41,698 nt of DNA from an uncultured Sutterella sp. (lineage in GTDB: Bacteria > Pseudomonadota > Gammaproteobacteria > Burkholderiales > Burkholderiaceae_F), in NCBI GenBank assembly GCA_900538905.1, contig UPZS01000015.1:1-41698 (forward strand). Direction: 5' to 3'. The notes under the pieces were generated by a model. The model was not told the origin of the DNA. It saw only the letters and a list, made by a program, of their open reading frames with translations, and made no database searches. This document shows, one piece after another, positions 37,318 to 41,698 of this stretch. How positions within the stretch are numbered: position 1 is the stretch's first letter; every line of letters starts with the position of its first letter. A program made the translations under genes and the position numbers.

Positions 37318-37973
37318 TGTTGTGGATTGCCAGACAGGAAGAGCCGATTGAATTGATTGATTGGCGGAGGGAAAATAAAAAATGTGTGAACCAAAGCTAC
37401 CAATCCCTGCCAGGAAATGTGCATCGGGCGGTAAAAGCAGCGTTGCTTAGGGATCAGCGGTATCTCTGTGCTTATACTATGCGGCGTATTGCGGCAGAAA
37501 CCTCGCACATCGAACATTTCAAAGCAAGATCCAAACATCACGATGATGAAGTAATCTACGGCAATATGTTAGCTTGCTATCCTGGTGGAAGCGATGAGAT
37601 CCCGTACGGAGCTAAAATTAAACGCGCAGAAGAAAATATTCTAAATCCGCACAATCACGAGGTTGACAAAGAATTTCGGTACGCAAGTGACGGTCAAATC
37701 ATTGGAAATTCAGAGCTGGCCAAACGCACAATTGAGGTGCTAAATCTGAACCATGAGTTGCTTTGCGCTAATCGAAATAAAGTTATGCATAACTGGAAGC
37801 GGAGACTCTTAGATGAAAAGCCAAGTCCTGGGAGATGCCGGCAATTGCTGACTACTATGGAAGCATCAGGGAGATGGCCAGAATACTACGGCGTCATTCG
37901 GCAGGTGCTATGTGATCATGCAAAGCATCAGGCGAAACGGGCTCAACGACTTAAACGGGAAAGAAGAGAGTAG
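37317..37973 (+). CDS. ptuB: HNH nuclease of a Septu-like defence pair
   Basis: A 218-residue protein resembling the TIGR02646/PtuB HNH family: YLCAYTMRRI (49-58), SHIEHFKARS (63-72, with H64 and H67) and YGNMLACYPGG (81-91, N83). The usual CxxC is altered here (C51 with Thr at 54), so zinc binding may differ. The N-terminal Trp/Ile-rich region and the C-terminal basic tail (AKRAQRLKRERRE) are also typical. The start at 37317 overlaps the ptuA stop as TGATG; an ATG at 37290 inside ptuA is less likely. The predicted role is DNA or RNA cleavage when the partner ATPase senses infection; this is family knowledge, not shown here. Confidence 0.75.
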   Translation: MLWIARQEEPIELIDWRRENKKCVNQSYQSLPGNVHRAVKAALLRDQRYLCAYTMRRIAAETSHIEHFKARSKHHDDEVIYGNMLACYPGGSDEIPYGAKIKRAEENILNPHNHEVDKEFRYASDGQIIGNSELAKRTIEVLNLNHELLCANRNKVMHNWKRRLLDEKPSPGRCRQLLTTMEASGRWPEYYGVIRQVLCDHAKHQAKRAQRLKRERRE

Positions 37974-38071
37974 TCCGAGAGCTTGTCATAGGACAATTGA
38001 GAAATTGCAAACGACACCTGACAATGGTAAATCTCTAATGCATTTTTTCGTGGCACAGCAAGGATTTTCCG

Positions 38072-38077
38072 TATAAT
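38072..38077 (+). promoter_or_regulatory. Probable -10 box for yajC
   Basis: TATAAT lies 78 bases before the yajC start. The -35 region is poor. It separates yajC from the preceding defence genes. Confidence 0.45.
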
Positions 38078-38154
38078 CCGTAGGCTTTGCAGTGCATGCC
38101 GCAAGGCGTTGCACGACATGATTTTTTAACGAGAAAACATCTAAGAGGTAAGAA

Positions 38155-38511
38155 GTGTTTTTCATTTCTGACGCAATGGCTCAGACCGCAGGTGCGGCCG
38201 CTGCCGGTGGTACCGGCGGTTTGCTGATGCAGATCATTCCGATCATTCTGATTTTTGTTGTGTTCTGGTTCTTCCTGATCCGTCCGCAGCAAAAGCGCCA
38301 GAAGGAACATCAGAAGATGTGCGAAGCGCTCACCAAGGGCGATGAAATCGTGACGATCGGCGGCTTGGCCGGCCGTATCGCCGAAGTGAGCGAACAGTAT
38401 GTCGTGATCGAAATCAGCCGCGTTGAAGGCAATCCTGTGACGATCACGATGCAGCGCGGCGCCGTGCAGACGGTTTTGCCCCGCGGCACGCTCAAGTCGA
38501 TCGACAAGTAA
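38155..38511 (+). CDS. yajC: Sec translocon accessory protein YajC
   Basis: A small inner-membrane partner of SecDF. The 118-residue protein begins FFISDAMAQTAG, has one transmembrane helix (about 25-45, IIPIILIFVVFWFFLI) followed by RPQQKRQKEHQKM and the soluble domain GDEIVTIGGLAGRI, all YajC hallmarks. Translation starts at a GTG (38155) with AGAGGT 7 bases upstream; the N-terminus then matches other YajC proteins. A hairpin follows and secD starts 300 bases later, an unusually long gap for this operon. Confidence 0.95.
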   Translation: MFFISDAMAQTAGAAAAGGTGGLLMQIIPIILIFVVFWFFLIRPQQKRQKEHQKMCEALTKGDEIVTIGGLAGRIAEVSEQYVVIEISRVEGNPVTITMQRGAVQTVLPRGTLKSIDK

Positions 38512-38526
38512 AAGCGGCTTTTATGC

Positions 38527-38577
38527 AGCGGGCGGGCCGTATCCGACAAAAAAGGATATGGCTGACGCCCGCTTTGC
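38527..38577 (+). terminator. Strong hairpin after yajC
   Basis: AGCGGGCG (38527-38534) pairs with CGCCCGCT (38566-38573), with an inner GCCGTATCC/GGATATGGC stem around an A-rich loop. The T-tract is short and interrupted (TTTGCCGTTT), so termination may be partial, which would lower secDF relative to yajC. Confidence 0.6.
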
Positions 38578-38671
38578 CGTTTAGTTAATGCACCGCAATT
38601 GGTCAATGACCTGTTGCGGTTGTTGCGCAAAAAACGGAAGTGTTTGCACAATCACCTCGTTTTTTGCCGAA

Positions 38672-38698
38672 ACAAAACTCTCCGCGGGAGAGTTTTGT
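38672..38698 (+). other. 12-bp perfect hairpin in the secD leader
   Basis: ACAAAACTCTCC and GGAGAGTTTTGT pair around a GCG loop, 113 bases before secD. There is no T-run after it, and it may be an operator or an mRNA structure. Confidence 0.6.
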
Positions 38699-38811
38699 AG
38701 GCTAAGAGGGAAATCCCTTTTGCCGATTTGATTTTCGCAACGAAAGGCAATTGTGACTGATCTTGAGGACAATCGAAAGAAAGGATCACGGAATGGCCCG
38801 GAGTTTTTAGT

Positions 38812-40704
38812 ATGAATCGATACGCTCTTTGGAAGTACATCGTCATCGGAGTGGTTCTGCTCATTGCGGCGCTGTACACCTTGCCGAATTTTTACGGTGA
38901 ATCGCCTGCAGTGCAGGTGAGTTCCGGCAAGTCGACGGTGAAGATCGACGAGACGGTGCTTGCACGTGTGGAAAAGGCGCTTGCAGACGCGCAGTTAAAG
39001 CCTAACGGCGTTTTCTTCGAACGGGGTGCTCAGCAGAACACCGTTCGAGTGCGCTTTGATCCGACGGAAGCTGAAAAGCAGCTTCAGGCCCGCGAAGTGC
39101 TCGAACGCGCGCTTAACCCCGATCGCACGGATCCTTCCTACATCGTCGCTCCCAACTTGGTTCCCAACACTCCCGAGTGGCTGTTGAAGATCAATGCTCT
39201 GCCGATGTATCTCGGTCTTGACCTTCGCGGTGGTGTGCACTTCTTGCTGCAGGTCGATATGCATTCGGCCATTGAAAAGCGCGCCGAATCAACGGCAGCC
39301 GATCTGCGTACCCAGTTCCGTGACAAGCGTATTCGCCATGCCGGTATCTCTCGACAGGGCAACACCGTTGTGATTGCCTTTAACGACGAACAAGAGCGCG
39401 CTCGCGCCAATGACCTTCTGCGTTCCACGCAGCCTGATCTGGTTGTGACGGAAGGTAATCGTGCCGGCAAGTTCATCCTCTCGGCGGAGCTTTCGCAGAA
39501 GGCTATCCAAAACGTTCAGGAATATGCCTTAAAGCAGAACATCTCCACGCTGCATAACCGTATTAACGAATTGGGTGTGGCTGAACCCGTGATTGCGCAA
39601 CAGGGTGCTGACCGTATCGTGGTGCAGTTGCCCGGTGTTCAGGATACGGCCAAGGCTAAGGACATTTTGGGCCGTACCGCAACTCTGGAAGTGCGCATGG
39701 TCGACGATTCGCCCGAAGCGTTGACGCAGATGGCTCAGGGGAATGTCCCCTTCGGCGATGAAAAATATTTTGACCGTGAAGGCCGCCCGATTCTTGTGAA
39801 GCGTCGTGTGGTGCTTACCGGTGAAAACTTGAACGACGCGCAGCCTGGTTTCGATTCTCAGACGCAGGAACCCACGGTGAACCTGACGCTTGACAACAAG
39901 GGTGCCCGCATCTTCCGCGATGTGACCCGTGACAATGTCGGCAAGCGCATGGCCATTATTCTCTTTGAAAAGGGTAAGGGTGAAGTGGTGACGGCTCCTG
40001 TCATTCGTCAGGAAATCGCCGGCGGCCGCGTGCAGATTTCCGGTCGTATGACGACGATTGAAGCGACGGACACCGCATTGCTCCTGCGTGCCGGTTCTTT
40101 GGCTGCTCCGATGGAAATCGTCGAAGAACGACTGATCGGTCCGTCCTTGGGTGCCGACAACATTGCTGCCGGTTTCCGCTCGACGCTTTACGGCTTCGGT
40201 TTCGTTGCGGTCTTCATGATCCTTTACTACCAGGTCTTCGGTATCGTGACGGCCATCAGCCTGATGTGCAACGTGATGTGTCTGGTGGCATTGCTCTCCA
40301 TGCTGCAGGCGACGTTGACGCTTCCCGGTATTGCCGCTATTGCACTGACGCTGGGTATGGCCGTTGACTCGAACGTGCTGATTAACGAACGTATTCGTGA
40401 AGAACTTCGAATAGGGCGAACGCCGCAGCTGGCCATCAGTGAAGGCTATGGCATGGCATTTGCGACGATTGTCGACTCCAACGTCACCAGTTTGATTGCC
40501 GGTATTGCCTTGCTGATCTTCGGTTCCGGTCCGGTGCGAGGCTTTGCTGTGGTGCACTGCTTGGGCATTATGACGTCGCTCTTTACCTCCGTGATTGTCT
40601 CGCGCAGCATGGTGAACTTCATCTACGGTCGCCAGAAGAAGTTGACGCGAGTGCATATCGGTCAGGTCTGGCGCCCGGATACGGCGCAGACGCAGTCGAA
40701 GTAA
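38812..40704 (+). CDS. secD: Protein translocase subunit SecD
   Basis: Uses the proton gradient with SecF to pull exported proteins through SecYEG. The 630-residue protein starts with a membrane helix (about 8-27), has a large periplasmic P1 domain with LGLDLRGGVHFLLQVD (about 131-146) and the second periplasmic segment, then five C-terminal helices including the catalytic-helix motif GMAVDSNVLINERIREELR near 518-536. The last residues are cytoplasmic and basic. GGAG lies 8 bases before the ATG. secF follows after 20 bases. The long leader contains two hairpins. Confidence 0.98.
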   Translation: MNRYALWKYIVIGVVLLIAALYTLPNFYGESPAVQVSSGKSTVKIDETVLARVEKALADAQLKPNGVFFERGAQQNTVRVRFDPTEAEKQLQAREVLERALNPDRTDPSYIVAPNLVPNTPEWLLKINALPMYLGLDLRGGVHFLLQVDMHSAIEKRAESTAADLRTQFRDKRIRHAGISRQGNTVVIAFNDEQERARANDLLRSTQPDLVVTEGNRAGKFILSAELSQKAIQNVQEYALKQNISTLHNRINELGVAEPVIAQQGADRIVVQLPGVQDTAKAKDILGRTATLEVRMVDDSPEALTQMAQGNVPFGDEKYFDREGRPILVKRRVVLTGENLNDAQPGFDSQTQEPTVNLTLDNKGARIFRDVTRDNVGKRMAIILFEKGKGEVVTAPVIRQEIAGGRVQISGRMTTIEATDTALLLRAGSLAAPMEIVEERLIGPSLGADNIAAGFRSTLYGFGFVAVFMILYYQVFGIVTAISLMCNVMCLVALLSMLQATLTLPGIAAIALTLGMAVDSNVLINERIREELRIGRTPQLAISEGYGMAFATIVDSNVTSLIAGIALLIFGSGPVRGFAVVHCLGIMTSLFTSVIVSRSMVNFIYGRQKKLTRVHIGQVWRPDTAQTQSK

Positions 40705-40724
40705 AGAATTAAGAGAGGAAAATC

Positions 40725-41660
40725 ATGGAGTTTTTCCGAATTCACAAGACGATCCCGTTCATGCACTACTCGCATATTCTGAACGCGATCTCTTTGCTTT
40801 CATTTATTGTTGCCGTGTTCTGGATCTTCTATCACGGTCTGGCTCTGTCCATTGAGTTTACGGGCGGCACCCAGGTTGTGGTGCAGTATCCGGAAGCTGT
40901 TCAGACGGAACAGATCCGCGAACAGATCCAAAGCAAACTCGGTGTTGAAGCAGCCGTGCAGAACTACGGTACGGCTCGTGACATCATGATTCGTCTTCCG
41001 ATGAAGGAGGGTGAAACGTCCGGTCAGATGGCCGGGGAACTTTTGAAGGCGCTTCAGGAAACCGCTCCCGGCGTCAAGATGCTCAACAACGAGTTCGTGG
41101 GTCCGCAGGTCGGTGAAGAACTTGCGACCGACGGTTTGACGGCTTTGTTGCTCGTTGTGGCCGGCATCATCATTTACCTGTCGATGCGATTCGAATGGAA
41201 GTTCGCTATTGCCGCCATCATCGCCAACTTGCACGACATCGTGATCGTGGTCGGTATCTTTGCCGTGATGAACTGGGAATTTTCGCTTCCGGTTCTGGCG
41301 GCTGTGTTGGCCGTGTTGGGTTACTCTGTTAACGAATCCGTGATTATTTTCGACCGTGTGCGTGAACACTTCCGCAAGATGCGCCGCACGGAAACGGTTG
41401 AGGTGATCAACTCGGCTATTACGGCCACGATTTCGCGTACGGTGATCACGCACGGTTCGACGCTTGCGATGACGCTTGCGATGTTCTTCTTTGGTGGTCC
41501 GGCGTTGCACTATTTCGCACTGGCGCTGACGATCGGCATTCTTCTCGGCGTTTACTCGTCGGTGTTTGTGGCAGCTGCGATTGCTATGTACCTCGGCGTG
41601 AAGCGAGAAGATCTCGTGAAACCTATCAAGAAGGATGAGGTGCAGGAGATGGTGCCTTGA
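40725..41660 (+). CDS. secF: Protein translocase subunit SecF
   Basis: Partner of SecD in the inner membrane. The 311-residue protein has a first helix at about 18-38, the periplasmic domain starting SIEFTGGTQVVVQYP, and five helices near the C-terminus with VLGYSVNESVIIFDRVREHFRK (the SecF counterpart of the SecD proton-path helix), followed by TISRTVITHGSTLAMTLAMFFFGG. AAGAGAGGAAAA lies just upstream of the ATG. It ends the yajC-secD-secF unit; the last 38 bases of the window hold no further feature. Confidence 0.98.
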   Translation: MEFFRIHKTIPFMHYSHILNAISLLSFIVAVFWIFYHGLALSIEFTGGTQVVVQYPEAVQTEQIREQIQSKLGVEAAVQNYGTARDIMIRLPMKEGETSGQMAGELLKALQETAPGVKMLNNEFVGPQVGEELATDGLTALLLVVAGIIIYLSMRFEWKFAIAAIIANLHDIVIVVGIFAVMNWEFSLPVLAAVLAVLGYSVNESVIIFDRVREHFRKMRRTETVEVINSAITATISRTVITHGSTLAMTLAMFFFGGPALHYFALALTIGILLGVYSSVFVAAAIAMYLGVKREDLVKPIKKDEVQEMVP

Positions 41661-41698
41661 GTCTGAAGATATGGGCTTCTTTTTAATATAAGTCAGAC

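Larger units (their letters stand above)
38512..38811 (+). other. yajC to secD gap
   Basis: 300 bases holding the hairpin at 38527-38577, a second perfect hairpin at 38672-38698, and the secD ribosome binding site (GGAG, about 8 bases before ATG). A 47-codon frame from 38588 has no ribosome binding site and is not called. Confidence 0.6.

Noticed and set aside
36037..37973. A retron using the PtuAB pair as effector
   Set aside because: No reverse transcriptase gene or msr/msd-like inverted repeat was found next to the two genes.
38588..38731. A 47-codon cysteine-rich frame upstream of secD (contains TCCGCC)
   Set aside because: It was considered as an arrest or leader peptide. There is no Shine-Dalgarno, no hydrophobic export signal and no known arrest motif.

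Overview
The window looks like chromosome from a gut-associated betaproteobacterium of order Burkholderiales, most likely Sutterellaceae (Sutterella/Parasutterella-like). This is inferred from moderately high GC in the core genes, a lengthened beta-proteobacterial type IF-1, a HemG/HemH haem route, Fe-superoxide dismutase next to rubrerythrin-type oxidative defence, and gene order. No 16S gene is present, so the placement is an inference. Most of the window is housekeeping sequence with three accessory patches.

Layout. 1-160: tail and right-end hairpin of an IS200/IS605-type element (TnpB C-terminus). 249-1448: first of three AAA_14/DUF4143 ATPases. 1583-3806: queA-tgt (queuosine tRNA modification). 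3874-5249 (minus): DAHP synthase with what reads as a complete Phe/Tyr transcription attenuator (promoter, leader peptide, antiterminator, terminator). 5445-6437: YheT-like hydrolase. 6661-7938: second AAA_14/DUF4143 ATPase behind 22-bp-spaced palindromes, then two tandem VUT-family transporters. 9343-15086: hemH, the heat-shock block grpE-dnaK-dnaJ with two sigma-32-like promoters, and rubrerythrin. 15238-18061 (minus): transaldolase, an orphan NarL-type regulator with a degenerate receiver, polyprenyl diphosphate synthase and tRNA-Pro(CGG). 18371-24023: carA-gmhA-carB and greA. 24234-27761 (minus): hemG, fadD, lrgA, lrgB. 28205-31078: infA, yciI-like, xseA, sodB. 31222-34654: DUF192 protein (minus), cold-shock protein, rplM-rpsI, argC. 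34669-37973: third AAA_14/DUF4143 ATPase followed by a two-gene Septu-like defence module (ATPase + HNH). 38155-41660: yajC-secD-secF.

The most interesting signals are: (1) the aromatic-amino-acid attenuator in front of DAHP synthase; (2) three AAA_14/DUF4143 ATPase-nuclease genes, each preceded by its own different but similarly built palindromic array; (3) an Fe-SOD carrying an eight-cysteine metallothionein-like tail; (4) the Septu-like island that may include one of these ATPases; and (5) a response regulator that has lost every receiver signature residue. queA-tgt and yajC-secDF, often one cluster in proteobacteria, lie about 34 kb apart here.
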